Shown here: positions 27,935 through 36,155 of the stretch, piece after piece | Position numbering within the stretch: position 1 is the first letter of the stretch | Layout of the letters: every line of letters begins with the position of its first letter | From: Stutzerimonas kunmingensis | GTDB taxonomy: Bacteria > Pseudomonadota > Gammaproteobacteria > Pseudomonadales > Pseudomonadaceae | Reading direction: 5' to 3' | Assembly: GCF_021432085.1 (NCBI RefSeq) | Contig: NZ_CP090366.1 | Span: forward strand, 4,588,001-4,652,000 | Length of the DNA: 64,000 nt | Notes under the pieces: model-generated | The model's input: only the letters and a program-made list of their open reading frames with translations | The model's database searches: none | What the model was told of the DNA's origin: nothing | Position numbers and translations under genes: made by a program

Positions 27935-29325
27935 GCAGTGACCAGCCGATCAGCGCCCAGGCGCAGGTGCTGCTGATCGACGACGATCCGCACCTGCGTC
28001 AGGCATTGAGCCAGACCCTCGACCTGGCCGGTCTCAAGGTCGTCAGCCTGGGCGATGCCCGCGACCTGGCCGCCCGGCTGCCAGCGGACTGGCCAGGCGT
28101 GGTGGTCAGCGACATTCGCATGCCCGGCATCGATGGCCTCGAGCTGCTGCAACAGCTGCGCACGCGCGACAGCGAGATGCCGGTGATCCTCATCACCGGG
28201 CACGGTGATATTCAGCTGGCGGTGCAGGCGATGCGCGCCGGCGCTTACGATTTCCTGGAAAAACCCTTCCCCAGCGAAGCGCTGCTGGACAGCGTGCGTC
28301 GTGCCCTGGCGCTACGCCAACTGGTACTGGACAACCGCTCCCTGCGCCTGGCCCTGGCCGACCGGCAGCAGCTGTCGGCGCGCCTGCTCGGACAATCCCA
28401 GGCGATGCTGCGCCTGCGCGAACAGATCGGCGCGCTGGCCGGGACCCAGGCCGATGTGCTGATTCTCGGCGAGACGGGCGCGGGCAAGGAGGTGGTTGCC
28501 CGGGCGCTGCACGACCTGTCCAGCCGGCGCAACGGCCCCTTCGTGGCGATCAACGCCGGGGCGCTCGCCGAATCGGTGGTGGAAAGCGAACTGTTCGGCC
28601 ACGAGCCGGGCGCCTTCACCGGCGCGCAGAAGCGGCGCATCGGCAAGTTCGAATTCGCCAACGGCGGCACGCTGTTCCTCGACGAGATCGAGAGCATGAG
28701 CCTGGATGTGCAGGTCAAGCTGCTGCGCCTGCTGCAGGAGCGGGTGGTCGAACGGCTCGGCGGCAACCAGTCGATCGCCCTGGATATCCGGGTCATCGCC
28801 GCGACCAAGGAGGACCTGCGGGTGGCCGCGGATCAGGGCCGGTTCCGTGCCGACCTGTATTACCGGCTCAACGTCGCGCCGCTGCGAATTCCGTCGCTGC
28901 GCGAGCGCAACGAGGACATCCTGCTGTTGTTCCAGCATTTCGCCGAAGCCGCCGCCCAGCGCCACGGTCTGCCGATCCGGGAGCTGCAGCCGGAACAACG
29001 CGCTGCACTGCTACGTCACGCCTGGCCTGGCAACGTGCGCGAGCTGCAGAACACCGCCGAGCGCTTCGCCCTGGGCCTTGGCCTGGGGCTCGACCAGTCG
29101 GCCGGCGAACCGGCTGCCGGGATAGCCGGAGGTGGCAATCTGAGCGAGCAGGTCGAGGCCTTCGAGCGCGCACTGATCGCCGATGAGCTGAATCGCCCGC
29201 ATGGCTCGCTGCGCAGCGTCGCCGAAGCGCTGGGCCTGCCGCGTAAGACCCTGCACGACAAGCTGCGCAAGCACGGGCTGAGTTTTACCGATGTTGGCGG
29301 AAGCTCGCCCGATGAAAACGACTAG
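27931..29325 (+). CDS. dctD: C4-dicarboxylate response regulator DctD, sigma-54 activator
   Basis: A 464-residue NtrC-family activator. The receiver domain (residues ~10-125) has phospho-acceptor Asp61 in SDIRMPG; the AAA+ domain has Walker A GETGAGKE, the sigma-54 contact loop GAFTGA at residues 227-232, and Walker B GGTLFLDEIE; the C-terminal Fis-type helix-turn-helix is near SVAEALGLPRKTLHDKLRKHG. The start is ATG 27931, overlapping dctB. A sigma-54 promoter and a palindrome matching the DctD consensus lie between this gene and dctP, so the likely target is immediately downstream. Confidence 0.95.
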   Translation: MSSDQPISAQAQVLLIDDDPHLRQALSQTLDLAGLKVVSLGDARDLAARLPADWPGVVVSDIRMPGIDGLELLQQLRTRDSEMPVILITGHGDIQLAVQAMRAGAYDFLEKPFPSEALLDSVRRALALRQLVLDNRSLRLALADRQQLSARLLGQSQAMLRLREQIGALAGTQADVLILGETGAGKEVVARALHDLSSRRNGPFVAINAGALAESVVESELFGHEPGAFTGAQKRRIGKFEFANGGTLFLDEIESMSLDVQVKLLRLLQERVVERLGGNQSIALDIRVIAATKEDLRVAADQGRFRADLYYRLNVAPLRIPSLRERNEDILLLFQHFAEAAAQRHGLPIRELQPEQRAALLRHAWPGNVRELQNTAERFALGLGLGLDQSAGEPAAGIAGGGNLSEQVEAFERALIADELNRPHGSLRSVAEALGLPRKTLHDKLRKHGLSFTDVGGSSPDEND

Positions 29326-29344
29326 ATGGCGGAAATCCGCCATC
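29325..29344. promoter_or_regulatory. Candidate DctD-binding upstream activating sequence
   Basis: GATGGCGGAAATCCGCCATC is a perfect 20-bp palindrome touching the dctD stop codon. Its centre GCGGAAATCCGC is identical to the centre of the DctD consensus described for rhizobial dctA (TGTGCGGAAATCCGCACA). It lies about 180 bp upstream of the sigma-54 promoter, a normal distance for an enhancer. No T-run follows, arguing against a plain terminator for dctD. Confidence 0.7.
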
Positions 29345-29521
29345 TTCGATGCTGGCCAAGGGTCGAACTCGCCGGCACAGACCACGGCACGTGCGTGGCC
29401 CGCGCCAGCACCGGCGATCCCGCGCAAAGGTGCGACCTAGACGCGCTTGTTGGCAATTGGCCATTCAAACCTTCCTCTATTGCTGGGTAAACTCGCTGCC
29501 CTCAGGCGGCTCTGCCAGCTC

Positions 29522-29538
29522 TTGGCACAGGCATTGCT
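29522..29538 (+). promoter_or_regulatory. Sigma-54 promoter of dctPQM
   Basis: TTGGCACAGGCATTGCT matches the RpoN consensus (TGGCAC, five bases, TTGC) exactly, with GG at 29524-29525 and GC at 29536-29537. Predicted transcription starts near 29549, about 120 bases before the dctP ATG. The rest of the 345-bp gap holds the DctD-type palindrome and no gene that I can see. Confidence 0.88.
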
Positions 29539-29577
29539 CCCGAAACTCAATGAACCGGACGGAACGAGTCGCGATAG

Positions 29578-30666
<1,089 letters not shown>

Positions 30667-30677
30667 GCCTTTGCCGA

Positions 30678-30699
30678 GGGGCGGGCTCCCCGCCCCTTT
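30678..30699 (+). terminator. Intra-operon hairpin after dctP
   Basis: GGGGCGGG-CTC-CCCGCCCC forms an 8-bp GC stem starting 11 bases after the dctP stop, followed by only TTT. It is probably an attenuator or an mRNA-stabilising hairpin that lets the binding protein be made in excess of the membrane subunits, since dctQ and dctM follow without another recognisable promoter. The remainder of the 265-bp gap shows nothing else clear. Confidence 0.6.
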
Positions 30700-30931
30700 G
30701 CTGTACTACCCAGCGATACCCGACAGCTCAGTGAAAAAACAAAGCAGCTAGCGAAGACGAAGCCCGCACCAAGGGCAGACAGGTCAGGCCAAGGCGATCC
30801 CGGGCCGCGCCGCTTCGATGGCGACAACAAGAGTTTTTTATTGCTCTGTCCCCCAGCCTGCCCCGGCTGGTTCACGGCGCACCTCCGTGCTGCCTTCGAT
30901 ACAACAAGCAGTCCATCGGGAGATGTCATCC

Positions 30932-31558
30932 ATGAACGCCCTCTGGCGCGTCTGGGACCACTTCGAGGAAGGTTTCATTGCCTTTCTGTTGGCCGCCATG
31001 ACACTGGTGACCTTCGTTTACGTGATCCTCAACAACCTCTACACACTTTTCTACGACCTGGGCGACCGGTTCGAGGGAAGCGCCGACTTCTGGTTCGCCA
31101 TCGGCGATTTCATCATCGGCCTCGCCCAGTCCATGACCTGGAGCACCGCGCTGACCAAGGCGCTATTCGCCTGGCTGATCTTCTCCGGCCTGGCCTATGG
31201 CGTGCGCACCGCCGGCCATATCGGCGTCGACGCGCTGGTCAAGCTGGCGCCGCGGCACATCCAGCGTGTCATCGGCATCATCGCCTGCCTGTTCTGCCTG
31301 GGTTACGCCGGCCTGCTGACCGTGGCCAGCTTCGAATGGATCCAGGCGCTGTTCGTTGCCAACATCGGCGCGGAAGACCTGGGCCATGTCGGCATCAAGC
31401 AATGGCACATCGGCATGATCGTGCCGTTCGGCTTTGCCATGGTGTTCATCCGTTTCGCCGAAATCTTCGTGCGTATCCTGCGCAACGAGCAGACCGGACT
31501 CGGCCTCGCTGATGAAGCGGCCGATGCCATCAAGCTCGGCGAAGAGGAGCCCAAGTAA
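30932..31558 (+). CDS. dctQ: TRAP transporter small permease DctQ
   Basis: A 208-residue membrane protein with four predicted helices, the small TRAP subunit. Family features include FVYVILNNLYTLFYDLGD, the WSTALTKALFAWLIFSGLAYGVRTAGHIGVDAL segment (split over about residues 70-105) and an Arg/Glu-rich tail. I chose ATG 30932 (MNALWRVWDHFEEGF) because GGGAG lies about 10 bases upstream; the ATG nine bases earlier sits almost on top of that site. It overlaps dctM by one base. Confidence 0.94.
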   Translation: MNALWRVWDHFEEGFIAFLLAAMTLVTFVYVILNNLYTLFYDLGDRFEGSADFWFAIGDFIIGLAQSMTWSTALTKALFAWLIFSGLAYGVRTAGHIGVDALVKLAPRHIQRVIGIIACLFCLGYAGLLTVASFEWIQALFVANIGAEDLGHVGIKQWHIGMIVPFGFAMVFIRFAEIFVRILRNEQTGLGLADEAADAIKLGEEEPK

Positions 31559-32838
31559 TGACCATCCTGTTCCTGTTCGCCGCGCTTTTTGCGCTGATGT
31601 TCATTGGCGTACCGATCGCCGTCTCCCTCGGCCTGGCCGGCTCGCTGACCATCATGTTCTTCAGCCAGGACTCGGTGCGCTCGCTGGCGATCAAACTGTT
31701 CGAGACCTCCGAGCACTACACCCTGCTGGCGATCCCGTTCTTCCTGCTGGCCGGTGCCTTCATGACCACCGGTGGCGTGGCCCGTCGCCTGATTGACTTC
31801 GCCAACGCCTGCGTCGGTCACATCCGTGGTGGCCTGGCAATCGGTGCGGTACTGGCGTGCATGCTCTTCGCCGCGCTGTCCGGCTCGTCGCCGGCCACCG
31901 TGGCCGCGGTGGGCTCCATCGCCATCGCCGGCATGGTGCGCTCCGGTTACCCGCAAGCCTTCGGCGCCGGCATCGTCTGTAACGCCGGTACGCTGGGCAT
32001 CCTGATCCCGCCGTCGGTGGTCATGGTGGTCTACGCCGCTGCAACCGAAACCTCGGTTGGCAAGCTGTTCATGGCCGGCGTCGTGCCGGGCATCCTGCTC
32101 GGCGTTGCGCTGATGGTGGCGATCTACATCATCGCGGTGAAGAAGAACTTGCCGGCACTGCCGCGCGCCAGCTTCCGCGAGTGGCTGTCCGCCGCGCGCA
32201 AGGCGGTCTGGGGCCTGCTGCTGATGGTAGTCATCCTCGGCGGCATCTACTCGGGCATGTTCACGCCCACTGAAGCGGCGGCCGTCGCGGCGGTGTATTC
32301 GGCCTTCGTGGCGATCTTCGTCTACAAGGACCTGAAGCTAAGCGAGTGCCCGAAGGTACTGCTGGAGTCGGGCAAGCTGAGCATCATGCTGATGTTCATC
32401 ATCGCCAACGCCATGCTCTTCGCCCACGTGCTGACCACCGAGCAGATTCCGCAGGCGATCACTGCCTGGGTCATCGAGGCAGGTCTGCAGCCGTGGATGT
32501 TCCTGCTGGTGGTGAACATCGTGCTGCTGGTGGCCGGCGCCTTCATGGAGCCGTCGGCGATCATCCTGATCCTGGCGCCGATCCTGTTCCCGATCGCCAT
32601 CCAGTTGGGCATCGACCCGATCCACCTTGGCATCATCATGGTGGTGAACATGGAGATCGGATTGATAACGCCACCGGTGGGGTTGAACCTGTTTGTCGCC
32701 TCAGCGGTGACGGGCATGCCGGTGACCCAGGTGATCCGCGCAGTGCTGCCATGGCTGGCGCTGATGCTGAGCTTCCTGGTGATCATCACCTACGTGCCGT
32801 CAATTTCCCTGGCGCTGCCGAACATGCTGGGCATGTAG
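31558..32838 (+). CDS. dctM: TRAP transporter large permease DctM
   Basis: A 426-residue, ~12-helix sodium-coupled transport subunit. Typical DctM blocks are present: FIGVPIAVSLGLAGSLTI, HYTLLAIPFFLLAGAFM, FAALSGSSPATVAAVGSI, GTLGILIPPSVVMVVYA, and MEIGLITPPVGLNLFV near the end. The start codon shares a base with the dctQ stop (TAATG). It ends the operon; a strong terminator follows at 32861. Confidence 0.96.
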   Translation: MTILFLFAALFALMFIGVPIAVSLGLAGSLTIMFFSQDSVRSLAIKLFETSEHYTLLAIPFFLLAGAFMTTGGVARRLIDFANACVGHIRGGLAIGAVLACMLFAALSGSSPATVAAVGSIAIAGMVRSGYPQAFGAGIVCNAGTLGILIPPSVVMVVYAAATETSVGKLFMAGVVPGILLGVALMVAIYIIAVKKNLPALPRASFREWLSAARKAVWGLLLMVVILGGIYSGMFTPTEAAAVAAVYSAFVAIFVYKDLKLSECPKVLLESGKLSIMLMFIIANAMLFAHVLTTEQIPQAITAWVIEAGLQPWMFLLVVNIVLLVAGAFMEPSAIILILAPILFPIAIQLGIDPIHLGIIMVVNMEIGLITPPVGLNLFVASAVTGMPVTQVIRAVLPWLALMLSFLVIITYVPSISLALPNMLGM

Positions 32839-32860
32839 CCCGAAACACTTACTTCCCTTT

Positions 32861-32887
32861 AGCCCGGCCTGTGCCGGGCTTTTTTTC
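32861..32887 (+). terminator. Rho-independent terminator of dctPQM
   Basis: AGCCCGGC-CTGT-GCCGGGCT is an 8-bp perfect stem with a four-base loop followed directly by a run of six or more T. It lies 22 bases after the dctM stop. Confidence 0.93.
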
Positions 32888-32914
32888 GTCTGCGCAAATG
32901 TCGATGCGGGCTCG

Positions 32915-33523
32915 TCAGAGCGCCAGCACATCGGCCGGCCGCCGACGGAACCAGCCGGTCAGCGACAGACGGTCGGCCTGGGTGACCAGCACTTCGTGGG
33001 GGAAATCGCCGGAGAGAAAGACCACCAGATTGCCGGCCAGCGGTGGCACGTCCAGTTGCGAGCCGTCGGGCATGTGCATGCGCAGTTCGCCGGCATGGCC
33101 GGGCTGCCAGTCCGGGTTCAGATAGAGCACGGCGGTCACCGAGCGGCTGTCGTCATCGCGAAAGCGGTCCAGGTGCGTCTGATAGAAGGCGCCCGGCGGG
33201 TAGAAGGCGAAATGGCACTCGAACTCTTCCAGCCCGAGGAACAACTCGCGGTTAAGCTGCTGGCGCAAGCCGTCCATAAGTTCGAGGTAGTCGTCGCAGA
33301 CTGCAGACTGGCCCGGTTCGAGCCACTGAATATGGTCGCTGCGAATGCCTTCGCGCACCGCCTGCGCCTCGCCGCGGCCGACCCCTGCCGGTGCCAGCGC
33401 ACCCTCGGCTTCCCGCCTGCGGCACTCGTCGGCCAGCTTGTGGGTCACATCACTGGGAAGGAAAGAACTCTGCACCGACCAGCCGCGCTCGGCCAGGTCG
33501 TCGATGATCGAAGAGAACGGCAA
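32915..33523 (-). CDS. 2-oxoglutarate/Fe(II)-dependent dioxygenase, prolyl-4-hydroxylase-like
   Basis: A 202-residue 2OG-Fe(II) oxygenase on the minus strand, convergent with dctM. The iron ligands are His117 and Asp119 in QTHLDRF and His176 in GDFPHEVL; Arg185 in DRLSLTGWF would bind 2-oxoglutarate. The frame is open well upstream, but no ATG fits before the domain. I chose the TTG at 33523-33521 because GGAG lies eight bases upstream at 33532-33535; this start is a prediction. The sequence around YPPGAFYQTHLDRF resembles P4H-like proteins widespread in Pseudomonas, whose substrate is uncertain. Confidence 0.85.
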   Translation of the reverse strand: MPFSSIIDDLAERGWSVQSSFLPSDVTHKLADECRRREAEGALAPAGVGRGEAQAVREGIRSDHIQWLEPGQSAVCDDYLELMDGLRQQLNRELFLGLEEFECHFAFYPPGAFYQTHLDRFRDDDSRSVTAVLYLNPDWQPGHAGELRMHMPDGSQLDVPPLAGNLVVFLSGDFPHEVLVTQADRLSLTGWFRRRPADVLAL

Positions 33524-33677
33524 GGAAGTGACTCCGAAGGGATACCGCAGGAGTCTAGGGTCTGTTGAGACTCCGCTACAAGCTGCGTCGCTGCGCCAAA
33601 TGGCAGCAGTAACCGTGCGCCTCGACAAGCACGCGTCGACGCACGGAAAATGAACCGCCCGCCAGACAGGAGCTTCC

Positions 33678-34442
33678 ATGCGCGCCCTCTTGACCTGTGT
33701 ACTGCTGACCTTGAGCGTCAGCAGCTTCGCCGACACCTATCAGGAACTCTACGAAACCGCCGGCTGGACCGAACAGCGCGCCAATTTCGGCGATGCCCTG
33801 ACCGCGGCCCAGCAACGCTACAAGGACACCCTGCCACCGGCGGTATTCCAGGCACTGGTGACCAACAGCAACCGCCGCTTCGCCGCCCATGCCATCGACC
33901 AGCGCGCGCAGCAGGCATTGCGCGGCAACCTGGCCGAGCCGCAGCCGGCGCTGGAATTCTTCCAGTCGACCCTGGGACGCAAGATCGTCTCGGCCGAAGT
34001 GCTCGCCGCACGGCGCGAACAGCTGGCCAAGCACGCCGCCGGCCTGCCGCGGGTGGAAGCCGGCAGCAACCGACAACTGTTGATCCGCCACCTGGCCCAG
34101 GCGCTGCCAGCCAGCGAAGCGGGCGCGGAAGTCAGCCTGGCACTGGCCGGCGTCGCCGCCGACAGTCTCAGCCAGATGATTCCCGGCCTGCTCGGTGGCA
34201 ATCAGGCGCAGAGCCTGCTGAGCAGCCAGCGCCAACGCATGATCGAGCAGATAGAGGCCGATCTCGACAACACGCTGCTGTACGTCTATCGCGACCTGTC
34301 CGATGCCGAACTGGAGGAATATGTGACATTCGCCCAGTCGGACGAAGGCAAGGCCTATTACCAGGCCGCGCTGCAGGCGCTACGCGCCGGCCTGGCGGTG
34401 GGCATGAGCGGCGCCGAACTGGAGCCGCAGCAGGGCATCTGA
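33678..34442 (+). CDS. Periplasmic DUF2059-type protein
   Basis: A 254-residue exported protein with signal peptide MRALLTCVLLTLSVSSFA followed by DTYQELYE. The mature protein is almost entirely helical. Around residues 210-240 the segment YRDLSDAELEEYVTFAQSDEGKAYYQAAL matches the outline of DUF2059 (a helical repeat with a YxSxxGxxY-like core), here with QSDEGKAYY. The biochemical role of this family is unknown. It ends five bases before the convergent hydrolase gene. Confidence 0.75.
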   Translation: MRALLTCVLLTLSVSSFADTYQELYETAGWTEQRANFGDALTAAQQRYKDTLPPAVFQALVTNSNRRFAAHAIDQRAQQALRGNLAEPQPALEFFQSTLGRKIVSAEVLAARREQLAKHAAGLPRVEAGSNRQLLIRHLAQALPASEAGAEVSLALAGVAADSLSQMIPGLLGGNQAQSLLSSQRQRMIEQIEADLDNTLLYVYRDLSDAELEEYVTFAQSDEGKAYYQAALQALRAGLAVGMSGAELEPQQGI

Positions 34443-34447
34443 TCCCG

Positions 34448-35386
34448 CTATCTGAGGCGCTCGCGCAGGAAGTCGAAGTACGCCTGGCGCAATTCCTCGC
34501 GCTCGTTCACCAGATGGTGGCGCGCCTCGGGCAGTCGCAGCACCTCAGCACTTGGGAACTTGCGCTGCAGAATCGGCAGGTTGTACTGCCAATCCACGGT
34601 CATGTCCGCCTCGCCCTGAATGATCAACGGCGCGTGCCTACTGTCAGCCGCACCCTCGATACGGGGAATCCAGCGTGACAGGGCCCCGACCCAGGCCGTG
34701 GGCAGGATGTCCGGCTGCAGCGGGTCCTGGCTCTGGACGAATTCGAGGAAGGCCGGGTCGCCGGAGTTCTCGCTGAACGTTCGTGGGATCTGCTGAACGA
34801 AGCGTCGCAGCAACTCGTAGCTGATGCGCGAGCGCAGCCAGGCGCGCGGGCGAACCAACGGCGCCAGCAGGATGGTGCGCCCCAGGTCGGGGTTTTCGGC
34901 CTGATGCAGCAGGTGATCCAGCGCGATGGCACCGCCGGTACTCTGGCCAAGTAGGTGCCAGGGACGCGGCAGATCGAGCTGGCGTGCCTGTTCGAACAGA
35001 CCGCTCAGCACCGCTTGGTATTCGGCAAACTCGTTGATGCTCGCCCGGGGACCGCTGGACAGCCCATGGCCCGGCAGGTCGCAGGCGAGCACGGCGAACC
35101 CCATCTCCAGTCCCCAGTCGACCACATGGCGATACAGGCCCATGTGGTCGTAGTAGCCGTGCAGGATCAGCAGGCTGGCGTGGGGCTGCTCCGGCCACCA
35201 GGCCTGGGCGACGACATCGTAGTCATGCACGCGAAAGCGCCCCAGGCGACGCTGGACCTGCGTGCGATGCGGCAGGTCGAGCCCGTAATAGGTCTGGTAA
35301 TGGAGAGTTTCGGCGCTTGCGGCGACCGCCTCGGACAGGGCGGGCAGGCTGTTACGCAGGCGCTCGGGGTCGATACGCGAGGGCAT
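34448..35386 (-). CDS. Alpha/beta hydrolase, monoacylglycerol-lipase/lysophospholipase-like
   Basis: A 312-residue serine hydrolase. The oxyanion region is LLILHGYYDHMG, the CDLPGHGLSSG block is typical of lysophospholipase-like enzymes, the nucleophile is Ser149 in LLGQSTGGA, the acid is probably the Asp in GEADMTVDW, and the histidine is in RHHLVNE near the C terminus. No signal peptide is visible. The open frame runs much further upstream on this strand, but the ATG at 35386 is the first start before the homologous region and has GAAGA about six bases ahead. Substrate is likely a lysophospholipid or monoglyceride; not certain. Confidence 0.88.
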   Translation of the reverse strand: MPSRIDPERLRNSLPALSEAVAASAETLHYQTYYGLDLPHRTQVQRRLGRFRVHDYDVVAQAWWPEQPHASLLILHGYYDHMGLYRHVVDWGLEMGFAVLACDLPGHGLSSGPRASINEFAEYQAVLSGLFEQARQLDLPRPWHLLGQSTGGAIALDHLLHQAENPDLGRTILLAPLVRPRAWLRSRISYELLRRFVQQIPRTFSENSGDPAFLEFVQSQDPLQPDILPTAWVGALSRWIPRIEGAADSRHAPLIIQGEADMTVDWQYNLPILQRKFPSAEVLRLPEARHHLVNEREELRQAYFDFLRERLR

Positions 35387-35470
35387 GTAAATTCTTCGAT
35401 TGCGTTGACCTGGGATATTCAGCTCTGCGCCGCCCCATGGCAAGCTTGCGCACCCACATCGGAGCCCGCC

Positions 35471-36040
35471 ATGAGCGCTCGTCGCAAATACCTGATCGCC
35501 GCACTGATCGCCCTGCTCTGGGGCGGCGCCATGCTGGCTGCGTTCTGGTGGTTCGAGGCGCGCTACCTGCGCACCTTCGACGGCGAGCGCGCCGAGCTGT
35601 TCTCCGGCGACGCCCTTCGCCTGCCGGCCGAGCTGCAGGGCCCGGGACCAGTGCGCTTCGTGCATTTCTGGGACCCGGGATGCCCGTGCAACGTCGGCAA
35701 TCAGCAGCACCTGGAAGAACTGCTCAAACGCTTTGCCGGACGACCCGTGGACTTCTACGAAGTACGCAAACCGGGCAGCAACGGCCGCTTGCCGCAGCCG
35801 CTGGCAGCGCTGAAACCGCTGAGCGCCCCGCCCGGCTCCGAGCAACTACCGGCCAGCCCCGCTGTCGGCATCTGGGATCAAAGCGGGGAGCTGGTCTATA
35901 TCGGCCCCTACAGCGAGGGTGCGGTGTGCAGTTCGGACAACAGCTTCGTCGAGCCTATCCTCGATGCCGTGCTGGCCGGGCGCAAGGTGCGCGCCACCCA
36001 TTCGCTGGCGGTGGCCTGTTTCTGCGACTGGCAGCAGTAG
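35471..36040 (+). CDS. Membrane-anchored thioredoxin-fold protein (DUF6436-like)
   Basis: A 189-residue protein with one N-terminal helix (residues ~8-28) and a periplasmic domain. VRFVHFWDPGCPCNVGNQQHLEELL is a thioredoxin-like beta-alpha start whose active-site position reads C-P-C rather than CxxC, so classic disulphide exchange is doubtful. Two further cysteines occur in EGAVCSSDNSFV and ACFCDW. I associate the pattern with DUF6436-type proteins of Pseudomonas; the function is unknown. The start ATG 35471 is downstream of a gap that separates it from the divergent hydrolase gene. Confidence 0.72.
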   Translation: MSARRKYLIAALIALLWGGAMLAAFWWFEARYLRTFDGERAELFSGDALRLPAELQGPGPVRFVHFWDPGCPCNVGNQQHLEELLKRFAGRPVDFYEVRKPGSNGRLPQPLAALKPLSAPPGSEQLPASPAVGIWDQSGELVYIGPYSEGAVCSSDNSFVEPILDAVLAGRKVRATHSLAVACFCDWQQ

Positions 36041-36060
36041 CGCGCTTGCGACAGGTAAAC

Positions 36061-36074
36061 TTGATCGCGATCAA
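36061..36074. promoter_or_regulatory. Perfect FNR-type (Anr/Dnr) box
   Basis: TTGATCGCGATCAA matches TTGATN4ATCAA with no mismatch and is itself a full palindrome. It lies 82-95 bp upstream of the TonB receptor ATG. In pseudomonads Anr responds to low oxygen and Dnr to nitric oxide, and both use this motif. Confidence 0.85.
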
Positions 36075-36075
36075 A

Positions 36076-36090
36076 TGATAATTATTATCA
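36076..36090. promoter_or_regulatory. Fur box
   Basis: TGATAATTATTATCA is a perfect 7-1-7 inverted repeat and fits the core of the Fur consensus (GATAATGATAATCATTATC). It begins two bases after the FNR-type box, so the two regulators would bind side by side. If Anr/Dnr acts at about -41.5, Fur would cover the core promoter. Confidence 0.87.
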
Positions 36091-36155
36091 GTTAAACGAG
36101 AATTGCTCCCATCCAGGTCGGCATCACCGCCGACGAATTATCCGGGAGCCCTTCG

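Noticed and set aside
29325-29344. Terminator for dctD
   Set aside because: Perfect palindrome but no T-run follows, and its core matches the DctD recognition sequence, which explains it better.
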